From: JACDBD01 sp050743385
GTDB taxonomy: Bacteria; Actinomycetota; Acidimicrobiia; IMCC26256; JACDBD01
DNA: 18,600 nucleotides
Direction: 5' to 3'
Assembly (NCBI GenBank): GCA_050743385.1
Contig: JBOGFJ010000279.1
Location: forward strand, 1-18,600
The translations under genes were made by a program, and so were the position numbers. Positions 8,505-15,892 of the stretch are shown piece after piece. Numbering within the stretch: the first letter of the stretch is position 1; every line of letters starts with the position of its first letter. The notes beneath the pieces are model-generated. The model saw only the letters and a program-made list of their open reading frames with translations, made no database searches and had not been told where the DNA came from.

Positions 8505-8558
8505 ATGGAGTTCGGGATCCTTGCGGGCGGAGACGTGTCGAGCCGAGCCGTGATCTGA
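8505..8558 (+). CDS. Putative 17-codon upstream ORF (leader peptide) of the AAA/cyclase-like gene
   Basis: An ATG at 8505 is preceded by GGAGG (8495-8499) at a 5-nt spacing, the best ribosome binding site in this region. The ORF encodes MEFGILAGGDVSSRAVI and ends with TGA at 8556-8558, directly against the ATG (8559) of the 1080-aa gene and in the same frame. The large gene has no ribosome binding site of its own, so its translation may depend on ribosomes terminating here and reinitiating. Alternatives are a chance ORF, or a large protein that originally began at 8505 and acquired an in-frame stop. The peptide has no recognised domain and no run of a single regulatory amino acid as in attenuator leaders. 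Confidence 0.4.
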   Translation: MEFGILAGGDVSSRAVI

Positions 8559-11500
8559 ATGTTGCCCGCCGCGAGCACACCACCGCTCGTCGGCCGCAGC
8601 CGCGAGCTGGCCTGGCTCGACGAACGGCTCGACGACGCGCTGGCAGGGAAGCCGCAGGTGCTGCTCATCACCGGGGAAGCCGGCATCGGCAAGTCGCGCC
8701 TTCTCCGCGAGCTCCAGCGACGGGCGAGGGCACGCGGAGCCGACGTATGCCCCGGTCGGTGCCGCGAGGGGCACACGGTGCCCTATCTGCCGTTCCTCCG
8801 GTCGTTCTTTCCCCGACTCGAGCGAGCCTGCCGGGAGGACGGCGACCCGCACGGCCACGCCGAGCTGATCGCGCGGTTGTCGGGACGTCCCGACCAGCCG
8901 ACCGGCGGTGCCGACCCCTCTCCCGAGCAGGAGCAGGCGTGGCTGTTCTTCGCGGTCGCCGAGACTGCCGTCCGCCTCGCCCGACGCGAGTGTGTCCTGG
9001 TCACCATCGACGACCTCCAGTGGGCCGACCCGCCGTCGGTCGATCTCCTGTACCAGCTGGTCGTCGAGATCGCCGACGCCGGCCTCGGTGCGCCGGTGCG
9101 CCTGTGCCTGGCCGCGACGATGCGCCCCCCGCCCGAAGGGCAGCTCGCCGCCGCCATCGCGCGTGTCCAGCGCGAGGAGATCTGCAACGCGCTCGGCGTC
9201 GGCGGGCTCGACGAGGGCGAGGCGGCCGAGCTCGTCCGCGCGCTGGGGCTCGAACGCTCGTCGCGCCAGCTGATCTCGTCGGTGCACGGCGCCACGCGCG
9301 GGAACCCCCTCCACATCGAGGCCGTCGTCCAGCAGGCGGCCGGCAGCGGAGCCGTACGCGACCGGGGCGGCGAGCTGGTCGCCGATCCGGCGATCGTCAG
9401 CTCGGCGACGCCCGCCGACGTCGGCGGCGCGCTCGACACCCAGATCGATCGTCTCGGCGAACGCGGTCGCGAGGTCCTGACACTGGCGTCCTTCCTCGAC
9501 GAGCCGGTGAGCGCGGGTGTCCTAGCTGAGCTGGCCCACGAACCCGATGTGGCCGGCGCGATCGCGGACGCGGTCGAGGCGGGCGTGGTCATCAGCGAGG
9601 AAGACGAGATCCACTTCGCCCACCCGCTGTTCGCGCACCTTCTCCGACGGCGCCCCGACCTGATGGCACGAAGGCAGATCCACCTCGCCGCCGCCGACGT
9701 GCTCGAGCGCGCCGCCGACCTCGACGAGTCGGTGCGCGTTCACGAGGTCGCCCACCATCTCATCGAAGCCGGCCCCGTCGCGGCCCCGGATCGCACCCTC
9801 GAGTGGGCACAGCGCGCCGGCGACCGGTCATGGTCGATGCTGGCGTGGGGTGACGCCGCCCGCTGCTTCGAGGCGGCCGGGCGGGCGGCGGAGGAGGTCG
9901 AAGCACCGGCGGCCGAGATCGCCAACCTGCTCTTGCGGTCGGGTGTCGCGCACTACCGGGCAATGGCATTCGGACCGAGCAGCGACCAGCTCGAACGCTC
10001 CGCCCGCTTCGCCGCCGTCGCCGGGGACGCCCGCGGCCTTGCGCTCGCCCGGCTCGAAGGCGTGCGGGCCGACATCATGACCCGCGGCTTCGGCGCCGCG
10101 GTCGACGTGAAACCGCTCGAGGAGGCGCTCGACGCCCTGACCGACGATCCCGCGTTGGCCGGACGGCTCCTGACCCAGATCGCCGAGGCGCACTGGGTAC
10201 AGGGCGACCTCGACAAGGGTCGTGACCTCGCTGCTCGCGCGCTCGAGCTGGCGCGCGGTGCGGAAGACGACGCCACGTGCGCTCGCGCCCTCGTCACCTC
10301 GGCGGTCATCGCCTGGTTGGGCCTCGATCTCGAGAGCGCGCTCGGGTTCCTCGTCGAAGCTTGCGATCACGCGACGCGGTCCCGCGACCCATGGGTGGAG
10401 GCCATCGCGCTCCCACGACTCGCGCTCACGCTGCTCTGGCTCGGACGCCTCGACGAGGCCGAAGCCGCGGGCGCGCAGGCGAGCCATTCGTGCCGGGAGG
10501 TGGGCGACTGGGCGGAGCGCAGCCTGGCTTTGTCGGCACTCGTCGGCGTCGCCGCCGCCCGCGGCGACTTCGAGGCCGTCGAGCGATGGGCGGCCGAGGC
10601 GTGGACCGCCGTGCGCCTCTCCCGCTACGTCTGGAGCGCCTCGCTCTTCCTGCCCACGCTGGCAGCGACCCGCGCGCTGCGCGGCGCGGGTGACGAGGCG
10701 GCCGGCGCGCTCGACCGGCTCACCGACCTTCAGACCCCGGACGCGATGTCGCCCGTGTTCGCAGAGGGGGTGTGGCTCGCGCGTCAGCTCGTCCGGGTCT
10801 ACATGGGCGAGATCGACGACGCCCGTGCCGCGCTCAGGGCCCACCCCGAGCGCATCACCGCCCGTTGGGGGGTCGCGCTGGGTACGGTCGCCCGCTACGC
10901 GGTGCTCGCCGAACTGGCCGACATCGCCGGTGTCGAGGTACCCGTCGACCGGATCGAGCGCGCCCTCGCCCGAGCCGCCGACCGCGGGATGATCGTCACC
11001 GACGGCCTCACATTCGTCGTCGCTCGAGTGCGCGCCCTGACGGCCCGGCTCGACGGCCGCGAAGGCGACGCCGAACGCCACCTGCTCGACGCCATCACGG
11101 TGTGCGAGCAGGCCGGTGCCCGACCGGAGCTCGCCCGTTCGTCGCTCGCGTGGGCCCGGCTGCAGATGGGAGCCGGTGACGCCGACGCGGCGGAGCCCCT
11201 GGCGGCACGGGCGGCCGGTCTGTTTCGCGAGCTCGGCATGGCTGCCTTCGCCCGCACCGCCGACGAGGTTGCCCGCCAAGCCCGTGGCGGTGAGGCGCCC
11301 GACCTGCGCCACCAGGGAACGGTCGTCGTCGCCTTCTTCGACGTGGCCGGGTCGACCGCGACGACCGAGCGGATCGGCGACCGCGCCTACCGCACCGCCG
11401 CAGCGCACCTCGAGGCGGAGCTGCGTGGAGCCGTCGTCGACTACGGCGGGCAGGCCATCGAGGGCATCACCCTCGGCGACGGGATCCTGGCGGTCTTCCG

Positions 11501-11801
11501 ATCGGCGGGCGACGCGATCGCATGCGCGCGGCGTGTCCACGAGGACGTGACCGCGACGCCGCTCCGCCTCCACGTGGGCATCCACGCCGGCGACGTGCTG
11601 TGGTCGGAAGCGGGCGTGCACGGTGGAACCGTCAACATCGCGGCCCGCGTCTGCGATCGAGCCGGTCCCGGCGAGACGTTCGTCACCGACACGATCCGCC
11701 ACCTGGCCCGCACATCGGCCGAGGTCCGTCTCGACGACCGTGGCCTCCACGATCTGAAGGGTCTGACCGAGCCCCTACGACTCTTCGCAGTGCGCACCTG
11801 A
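8559..11801 (+). CDS. AAA ATPase / TPR-like regulator with C-terminal class III nucleotidyl cyclase-like domain
   Basis: A 1080-aa signalling protein. Residues about 10-350 form an AAA/STAND-type ATPase with Walker A GEAGIGKS (39-46), Walker B VLVTIDD (146-152, followed by LQWAD) and a later RGNPLHIE sensor segment. Residues about 370-900 are Ala/Leu-rich paired helices resembling TPR repeats, probably for partner binding. Residues about 915-1080 match the class III cyclase homology domain: metal-binding D928 in FFDVAGST, D974 in LGDG, and N1026 and R1030 in VNIAAR. The usual adenine-selecting Lys (three residues before GDG) is I970, and the usual Asp six residues before the VN motif is G1019, so it may use another nucleotide or be a non-catalytic sensor. 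Better-known actinobacterial relatives carry the cyclase at the N-terminus and often a LuxR domain; here the cyclase is last and no LuxR domain is seen. The ATG at 8559 lacks a ribosome binding site and abuts a small ORF. Confidence 0.9.
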   Translation: MLPAASTPPLVGRSRELAWLDERLDDALAGKPQVLLITGEAGIGKSRLLRELQRRARARGADVCPGRCREGHTVPYLPFLRSFFPRLERACREDGDPHGHAELIARLSGRPDQPTGGADPSPEQEQAWLFFAVAETAVRLARRECVLVTIDDLQWADPPSVDLLYQLVVEIADAGLGAPVRLCLAATMRPPPEGQLAAAIARVQREEICNALGVGGLDEGEAAELVRALGLERSSRQLISSVHGATRGNPLHIEAVVQQAAGSGAVRDRGGELVADPAIVSSATPADVGGALDTQIDRLGERGREVLTLASFLDEPVSAGVLAELAHEPDVAGAIADAVEAGVVISEEDEIHFAHPLFAHLLRRRPDLMARRQIHLAAADVLERAADLDESVRVHEVAHHLIEAGPVAAPDRTLEWAQRAGDRSWSMLAWGDAARCFEAAGRAAEEVEAPAAEIANLLLRSGVAHYRAMAFGPSSDQLERSARFAAVAGDARGLALARLEGVRADIMTRGFGAAVDVKPLEEALDALTDDPALAGRLLTQIAEAHWVQGDLDKGRDLAARALELARGAEDDATCARALVTSAVIAWLGLDLESALGFLVEACDHATRSRDPWVEAIALPRLALTLLWLGRLDEAEAAGAQASHSCREVGDWAERSLALSALVGVAAARGDFEAVERWAAEAWTAVRLSRYVWSASLFLPTLAATRALRGAGDEAAGALDRLTDLQTPDAMSPVFAEGVWLARQLVRVYMGEIDDARAALRAHPERITARWGVALGTVARYAVLAELADIAGVEVPVDRIERALARAADRGMIVTDGLTFVVARVRALTARLDGREGDAERHLLDAITVCEQAGARPELARSSLAWARLQMGAGDADAAEPLAARAAGLFRELGMAAFARTADEVARQARGGEAPDLRHQGTVVVAFFDVAGSTATTERIGDRAYRTAAAHLEAELRGAVVDYGGQAIEGITLGDGILAVFRSAGDAIACARRVHEDVTATPLRLHVGIHAGDVLWSEAGVHGGTVNIAARVCDRAGPGETFVTDTIRHLARTSAEVRLDDRGLHDLKGLTEPLRLFAVRT

Positions 11802-11823
11802 CCAACACGAGAGGAGCACCTCA

Positions 11824-12432
11824 ATGCCTTCCATGCCGTTCTACTTCGTCGCCAAGGGCGCGCAGTTCGAGCTGGTGGACAAGCAGTTCGACGGTTCTCG
11901 GCCCGACGAGTACACCGACGCCCTCAAGAGAATCCGGTCGCGGAGCAGCATCGTCGAGCTCGCCGAGAACCACGTCGGTGGGCGCAGCGACGGCCTGACC
12001 CGGGGTGACGTCGAGCACTTCAAGAAGGACTGGCTCGACTACTGGGGCGACTACCCACACAACCACCCGGTCGAGGCGGTGATGCGTGAGGGCTACCGGA
12101 AGGCCATTGAGCTCGCGACGGCGGACCCGCAGCATCCCAAGCCCATCGCGTCGTTCTGGGTGTGCGCCAACGAGCGCGCCTACCAGGTCTACATCTGCGA
12201 CGACAGCGACCAGGTGACGGTGCTCGTGTTCACCCCGCCCCCGGTCGAGCACGTGTCGGAGGAACAGCTCACCGAGGAGGAGCCGATCTGGGTCGCGAAG
12301 GCCCGCGACAGCTACGACCACGGCAAGTTCGAGAGCACCAAGCGCGTCGCCGGCCACGAGATCATCGTCAAGCGGATCATGCGCGCCCCGCAGCGCCAAC
12401 CGCGGAAGGCGAGGGGACCCAAGCGCGGCTAG
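11824..12432 (+). CDS. Uncharacterised soluble protein in the cyclase-like operon
   Basis: A 202-aa protein I do not recognise. It starts 22 bp after the cyclase-like stop, with GAGGAG (11811-11816) 7 nt before the ATG, so it is very probably cotranscribed; a second ATG at 11833 is possible. The sequence is rich in charged and aromatic residues. It has WLDYWGDYPHNHP near 71-83, a hydrophobic beta-like core SFWVCANERAYQVYICDD (about 110-127) followed by VTVLVFTPPP, an acidic stretch EEQLTEEEPIW, and a strongly basic tail of about 20 residues ending KARGPKRG. No signal peptide or membrane segment is present. The basic tail could bind nucleic acid or membranes, but this is only inference. Its place directly behind an ATPase/cyclase-like regulator makes it a candidate partner or output protein. 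Confidence 0.8.
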   Translation: MPSMPFYFVAKGAQFELVDKQFDGSRPDEYTDALKRIRSRSSIVELAENHVGGRSDGLTRGDVEHFKKDWLDYWGDYPHNHPVEAVMREGYRKAIELATADPQHPKPIASFWVCANERAYQVYICDDSDQVTVLVFTPPPVEHVSEEQLTEEEPIWVAKARDSYDHGKFESTKRVAGHEIIVKRIMRAPQRQPRKARGPKRG

Positions 12433-12454
12433 CGGCCGCCAGCCTCCGACGAGG

Positions 12455-12469
12455 GGGCGCGCGTCGCCC
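12455..12469. terminator. Weak hairpin between convergent genes
   Basis: GGGCG (12455-12459) pairs with CGCCC (12465-12469) around a 5-nt loop, in the 95-bp gap between the stops of the uncharacterised protein and the VOC protein. There is no T run. In DNA of this GC content such a short stem can arise by chance. Confidence 0.2.
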
Positions 12470-12527
12470 GTCTCCGGACGCCAGGAGCGTGCGGGAGCGG
12501 CGAGCGAAGCGCGCGCGACCAGAGGAG

Positions 12528-13016
12528 TTAGTCGGGCATCGCCCGCAGAGCTTGGCTCGTGAGCTCGATCTGGATCCCGTCGGGATCGCGGAAGTAGAGC
12601 GAGTCGTGCACGCCCCGGTCGGGACCGAGGTACTCGATGCCGGCGTCGTCGAGGCGCGCCTTCGCGGCGTCGAACTCCTCGGGCGTGACCGATAGCGCCA
12701 GGTGCTGCAGACTGCCGATCGCTTCGACCGCGGGGTCGAGCTCGAGCCCGGGGAAGTCGAAGAACGCGAGCAGGTTTTCATGGCCGATGTCGAAGAAGAA
12801 GTGCATCGAGCCCGGCGAATCGCGGTTCTCGAACATCTCCACCAGCGGGAAACCGAGGATGCCCTGGTAGAACTCGATCGTACGGGCGGGGTCGGAACAG
12901 ATCAGCGCGACGTGGTGCACGCCCCGCGCCGTGGACGGCGGGCGCTTTGCCTCCGGGCGCAGGTAGCGCCCGACGAGCGCCTCACGTCTCGCGGCGAAGT
13001 CCGTCGCATCGGGCAT
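12528..13016 (-). CDS. VOC superfamily (glyoxalase/dioxygenase-fold) protein
   Basis: A 162-aa protein with the two beta-alpha-beta-beta-beta modules of the vicinal oxygen chelate fold, which usually binds one divalent metal and acts on vicinal oxygen substrates (lyases, isomerases, ring-cleavage dioxygenases, resistance proteins). After a charged N-terminal helix come GVHHVALICSDPARTIEFY (32-50), LGFPLVEMFENRD (54-66), SLQHLALSV (102-110) and YFRDPDGIQIELT (141-153). H34/H35, H105 and E151 are the likely metal ligands; H72 and E80 are further candidates. The phrase FRDPDGIQIEL is typical of this family, but the substrate cannot be told. The ATG at 13016 is preceded by AAGATT 6 nt upstream, which could be a -10 box of a leaderless transcript. 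It diverges from the secreted protein gene, with only 39 bp between starts, so the promoters must overlap. Confidence 0.88.
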   Translation of the reverse strand: MPDATDFAARREALVGRYLRPEAKRPPSTARGVHHVALICSDPARTIEFYQGILGFPLVEMFENRDSPGSMHFFFDIGHENLLAFFDFPGLELDPAVEAIGSLQHLALSVTPEEFDAAKARLDDAGIEYLGPDRGVHDSLYFRDPDGIQIELTSQALRAMPD

Positions 13017-13043
13017 CCGCGCAATCTTCGCGCGTCCGCCGCG

Positions 13044-13049
13044 TATGCT
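13044..13049 (+). promoter_or_regulatory. Candidate -10 box for a leaderless secreted-protein gene
   Basis: TATGCT lies 6 nt before the GTG at 13056 with no ribosome binding site between them, matching the TANNNT leaderless pattern. No good -35 is seen. It sits in the 39-bp gap shared with the divergent VOC gene. Confidence 0.5.
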
Positions 13050-13055
13050 CCGACG

Positions 13056-13562
13056 GTGCGCCGCTCCGCTCTGCTCCTCGTCACCGTGACCATCGCGTCG
13101 CTCGCGCTCGCAACGCCGGCGGGAGCGGGCGGCGACGACCCCTGTGATCGCCTGTCGAAGAAGCAGGTCCGCACCATCATGGGCGCCCGGCCGTTCGGCG
13201 CACCCCTGCCCGAAGACGACGGCTGTTCGTGGGAGACCGATCCCGTCGACCGCGACAATTACCGCTACGTGCTCCTGGAGGTGAAGTCACTCGACGACGC
13301 CACCGAGGGCTATCCCGACTACCGCACCGCCCGCGACGCCGCCGGGAGCAGCGAGGCGATCGAGCCGATCGACGGTCTCGGAGACGAGGCCTATACGGGA
13401 AAGACGGTGCTCGTCCCCGAGGGCGCCATCGACAGCCTGTACGCCGTGACCGGCGACACGGTCGTGGAGCTGAGCTGGCAGTCGAGGAAGCCGGTGCGGA
13501 TCGACTCGAAGCACTACGACAAGATCGTCAAGATCATGCGAGGGCTGCTCGAGGAGGCGTGA
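13056..13562 (+). CDS. Secreted DUF3558-like protein
   Basis: A 168-aa exported protein. It begins MRRSALLLVTVTIASLALA, a classic Sec signal peptide with an Arg pair, a hydrophobic core and a likely cleavage site after AGA near residue 24. There is no lipobox Cys, so it is probably released or cell-wall held rather than a lipoprotein. The mature part starts DDPCDRLSKKQVRTIMG and continues to DDGCSWE. This Cys-plus-CxW layout (C30 and C57, probably a disulfide) resembles DUF3558, an actinobacterial secreted family of unknown function. GDGLGDEAY-like spacing around residues 105-115 (IDGLGDEAYTG) is also typical. The GTG at 13056 is chosen because it opens the signal peptide and follows a -10 box by 6 nt; the frame upstream to 12702 is antisense to the VOC gene. 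A hydroxyacid dehydrogenase gene follows after 98 bp. Confidence 0.8.
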   Translation: MRRSALLLVTVTIASLALATPAGAGGDDPCDRLSKKQVRTIMGARPFGAPLPEDDGCSWETDPVDRDNYRYVLLEVKSLDDATEGYPDYRTARDAAGSSEAIEPIDGLGDEAYTGKTVLVPEGAIDSLYAVTGDTVVELSWQSRKPVRIDSKHYDKIVKIMRGLLEEA

Positions 13563-13660
13563 GCTGCGCGGTCCCACAGGGTCGTGACGTCCTTCCCCTT
13601 CCTCGTCGGGCCTCCCCGCGCCTTGCCCGGGTCGTGGGCGTCGGGCCACAGTGCTCGACG

Positions 13661-14587
13661 GTGAAGGTGCTCTCCCATCTCGGCGGCGGCTTCGCCGCCC
13701 GGATCGAGCGGGCGGTGCCCGGCGTCGAGATCGTGGCGATCCCGGCCGAGGGCGACCTGCCCGAGGGTATCGAGGGCGAGGTACTGCTGACACCGGCGTG
13801 GGGCAGCCCGAACCTGCCGGCGGCGCTGGCGCGAGGAGTGCGCTGGGTGCACGCGGTGGGAACCGGCGTCGACCGCTTCCCGCTGCACGACATCGGCGCG
13901 CAGACCCTCACGTGCTCGCGAGGAGCGAGCGCGGTGCCGATCGCCGAATGGGTGCTGGCGGTGATGCTGGCGTTCGAGAAGCAGCTGCCCGAGTCGTGGG
14001 CGACCGACGCATCGGTGCAGTGGAATTACGCCAAGCTCGGCGGATTGGCGAATCGCACCCTCGGCCTCATCGGGTTGGGCGGGATCGGAGAGGCAGTGGC
14101 CCGGCGCGCGCTCGCCTTCGACATGCGGGTGCGGGCGCGCCGCCGCAGCGAGACGCCGTCGGGAGTCGTGGGCGTGGAGCTGGCGCCGTCGTTGCCCGAT
14201 CTGCTCGGCTCGGCCGACCACGTCGTCGTGGCCGCGCCCGCCACCGCCGCGACCCGGCATCTGCTCGACGCCGACGCGTTCGCGGCGATGAAGCCCGGCG
14301 CCCACCTCGTCAACATCGCCCGTGGCGCGATCGTCGATCAGGACGCGCTCCGGACCGCGCTCGATGACGGCACCGTGGCGCGGGCATCGCTCGACACGGT
14401 CGAGCCCGAACCGCTCCCCGACGGACACTGGATGTACACGCACCCGAACGTGCGGCTGAGCCCGCACATCTCGTGGAGCATGCCGGGCGCGTGGGACGTG
14501 ATGATCGACACGTTCGCCGACAATCTGCGTCGCTACCAGGCGGGCGAGCCGCTCACCGGCGTGGTCGACCTGGCCGAGGGCTACTAG
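13661..14587 (+). CDS. D-isomer-specific 2-hydroxyacid dehydrogenase
   Basis: A 308-aa NAD(P)-dependent oxidoreductase predicted to interconvert a 2-keto acid and a D-2-hydroxy acid in the cytosol. The N-terminal substrate domain (about 1-90 plus the C-terminal end) surrounds the Rossmann nucleotide domain, which has GLIGLGGIG (GxGxxG) near residues 132-140. The catalytic set is complete: R221 in NIARGAIVD, E248 in VEPEPLP and H269 in SPHISWS. A typical RGASAVPIAEWVLA helix is present. Length matches the family. The GTG at 13661 starts VKVLSHLGGGF; the open frame further upstream is a shadow of the secreted-protein gene. No clear ribosome binding site is present, and CACAGT 8 nt upstream is at best a weak -10. 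The substrate (glyoxylate, hydroxypyruvate, phosphoglycerate or other) cannot be decided. It ends in a palindromic element shared with another locus. Confidence 0.93.
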   Translation: MKVLSHLGGGFAARIERAVPGVEIVAIPAEGDLPEGIEGEVLLTPAWGSPNLPAALARGVRWVHAVGTGVDRFPLHDIGAQTLTCSRGASAVPIAEWVLAVMLAFEKQLPESWATDASVQWNYAKLGGLANRTLGLIGLGGIGEAVARRALAFDMRVRARRRSETPSGVVGVELAPSLPDLLGSADHVVVAAPATAATRHLLDADAFAAMKPGAHLVNIARGAIVDQDALRTALDDGTVARASLDTVEPEPLPDGHWMYTHPNVRLSPHISWSMPGAWDVMIDTFADNLRRYQAGEPLTGVVDLAEGY

Positions 14588-14599
14588 CGCTCCCTGAAC

Positions 14600-14650
14600 C
14601 GTTTTGGCGTCAGCAAGCGGCGACACGCGCCGTTTACTCACGCCAAAACG
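14600..14650. repeat. Palindromic element, copy 1 (GTTTTGGCGTCA arm)
   Basis: CGTTTTGGCGT (14600-14610) is perfectly inverted at 14640-14650. Inside the 29-nt middle lies a second stem, CGGCG (14618-14622) with CGCCG (14628-14632) and a 5-nt loop. The left arm GTTTTGGCGTCA (14601-14612) is identical to that of the element at 17371-17435. It fills the gap between two convergent genes. The T run is on the 5' arm and the A run on the 3' arm, the reverse of a standard intrinsic terminator. It may still end transcription from both sides, but the shared arm points to a dispersed repeat family. Confidence 0.75.
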
Positions 14651-14656
14651 ATGCGC

Positions 14657-15745
14657 TCAGCGGCGGGTGAGCACGACGGTCAGGGTCCAGTCCTCGAAGG
14701 CGTCGGCTTCGGGGTCGGCGGCGAACCGGTGCTCCAGACGTGAGAAGTAGTCGTCGAGCAGCGCGCCCGCGTTCCCGCCGTGCCCGCCCGGCTCGAACAG
14801 GTTGGCGCGGAGGCTCGACTCGGTGAAGCCGCGCGCGAACGCGGCGTACGACCGTCCGTACGCCGCCGCGTCGCGGTCGCGGCGCCACTGGTCGAGGTAG
14901 GGATTCGACACCGGATCGGTCCGCGCGACCTCGACGTCGAAAGCATCTGCGAGCGGACCGGGCTGCTCGAGTGGCTTGCGGGCCTCGTCAGGGGTGCGGG
15001 CGTAGACGGGCAGCAGATAGCGCTCGAACGCGGGCCGGTCGAGCACACCCGCATCGACCATCTCACGCGCCACCTCGGTCATGGCCCGCATGAGCTTGCG
15101 CGCCGTGACGGCGGGCTCCCCCGACGGCGACTGCACATCGGTGCCCACCATCTGCACCAGCAGTCGGCCGCCGGGGGCGAGGTCGGCGGCGCGGGCCGTC
15201 AGGAACGTGGTCCAGTCGGCGTCGGCCTGGGCCGAGAGCGCGGCGCGGGCTTCTCCGGATGCTTCGCAGAAGTAGAAGGCGTCGCGCACATCGACGCCGG
15301 GCTGGGTGCGCAGCCAATGGGCGGCCGAGAACGATACGCCGAGGTGCGCGGCGCCCGCCGGGACCGCGGGCTCGTAGAACGAGATCGCCGACGCGAGCGG
15401 GAGGACGGGCCGTCCCCCGAGCTCGAGGTAGCTGTCCGGACGGGCGGCGAGATTGGCGAAGAGCTCGTTCCAGTCGTTGGTAGGGAGGTCGTTGTGGACG
15501 GCGGCAACCGGCCGGTCCCGCTCGCGGTCGCGTACGGCGGCGACCGCGGCGCGCACCGACGCGATCGAGTTCTTGCCCGTCGACGAGCCGTAGTCGACGA
15601 TGACGAACGTCGCCCCCGCGGCCAACGCCGGCACGGCCCGAACCGACTCCTCGATCAGCGCGGCCGCGGTCTGGGCGGTCCGTTGCTGGTACTCGGAGTG
15701 CTCGTCGTAGTAGCCGCCGCCCTTCATGCCCTCGGTCGTCGTCAC
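14657..15745 (-). CDS. SABATH-like S-adenosylmethionine-dependent carboxyl methyltransferase
   Basis: A 362-aa protein resembling SABATH methyltransferases, which methylate carboxyl groups (or ring nitrogens) of small molecules such as salicylate, benzoate, jasmonate and xanthines in plants. The N-terminus MKGGGYYDEHSEYQ resembles the MxGG...Y start of the family. The SAM site appears as VDYGSSTGKNS (50-60; plant form DLGCSSGPN). HNDLPTNDWNELF (84-96) matches the NDLPxNDFN motif, and VSFSAAHWL (137-145) matches the SSYSLHWL segment that lines the substrate pocket. Length is that of the plant enzymes. The GTG at 15745 is used because a TAACGT -10 box lies 7 nt upstream; an ATG six codons later is the alternative. 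Its 3' end converges on the hydroxyacid dehydrogenase and it diverges from the esterase. The substrate is unknown; bacterial members are much less studied than plant ones. Confidence 0.85.
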   Translation of the reverse strand: MTTTEGMKGGGYYDEHSEYQQRTAQTAAALIEESVRAVPALAAGATFVIVDYGSSTGKNSIASVRAAVAAVRDRERDRPVAAVHNDLPTNDWNELFANLAARPDSYLELGGRPVLPLASAISFYEPAVPAGAAHLGVSFSAAHWLRTQPGVDVRDAFYFCEASGEARAALSAQADADWTTFLTARAADLAPGGRLLVQMVGTDVQSPSGEPAVTARKLMRAMTEVAREMVDAGVLDRPAFERYLLPVYARTPDEARKPLEQPGPLADAFDVEVARTDPVSNPYLDQWRRDRDAAAYGRSYAAFARGFTESSLRANLFEPGGHGGNAGALLDDYFSRLEHRFAADPEADAFEDWTLTVVLTRR

Positions 15746-15752
15746 GTCGGCG

Positions 15753-15758
15753 ACGTTA
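15753..15758 (-). promoter_or_regulatory. Candidate -10 box for a leaderless methyltransferase transcript
   Basis: On the minus strand TAACGT lies 7 nt before the GTG start at 15745, without a ribosome binding site between. A -35 is not evident. It has the same spacing as the boxes before the genes at 5601, 13056 and 16815. Confidence 0.5.
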
Positions 15759-15841
15759 CGCTGCTACCGGCGTCGAGCTCACGGAAGCGGCGGCGCTCGC
15801 CCGCTACTGCGACGCCGTCCGCTGATCGGTGGTTCGCGCCG

Positions 15842-15869
15842 GTCGAAATGGGGCATTCTTCCCATCGAC
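15842..15869. promoter_or_regulatory. Imperfect dyad upstream of the SGNH esterase gene
   Basis: GTCGA-aa-TGGG (15842-15852) is inverted as CCCA-TCGAC (15861-15869): a 9-bp stem with a 2-nt bulge and an 8-nt loop, GCATTCTT. It ends 23 nt before the esterase ATG, in the 147-bp divergent gap. It could be an operator or a 5'-leader hairpin. CATTCT in the loop is a weak -10 candidate. Confidence 0.35.
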
Positions 15870-15892
15870 AACTCACCGGGGGGAAGGCACAC

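Noticed and set aside
8357..8558. Minus-strand frame across the gap before the cyclase-like gene, with a fairly natural-looking translation
   Set aside because: It runs on into the antisense of the AAA gene, has no convincing start or ribosome binding site, and matches no family.
6910..8583. 557-codon antisense open frame over the phosphoribosyltransferase-hydrolase gene
   Set aside because: The plus strand has intact PRPP and Ser-Asp-His motifs, while the antisense translation is low-complexity and matches no domain I know.
9828..11750. 640-codon open frame antisense to the AAA/cyclase-like gene
   Set aside because: It is a shadow caused by strong GC bias at third positions. It matches no family, and the opposite strand carries recognisable Walker and cyclase motifs.
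14780..15892. Upstream extension of the SGNH esterase frame
   Set aside because: It is antisense to the methyltransferase, and the signal peptide begins at the ATG at 15893 with a ribosome binding site.
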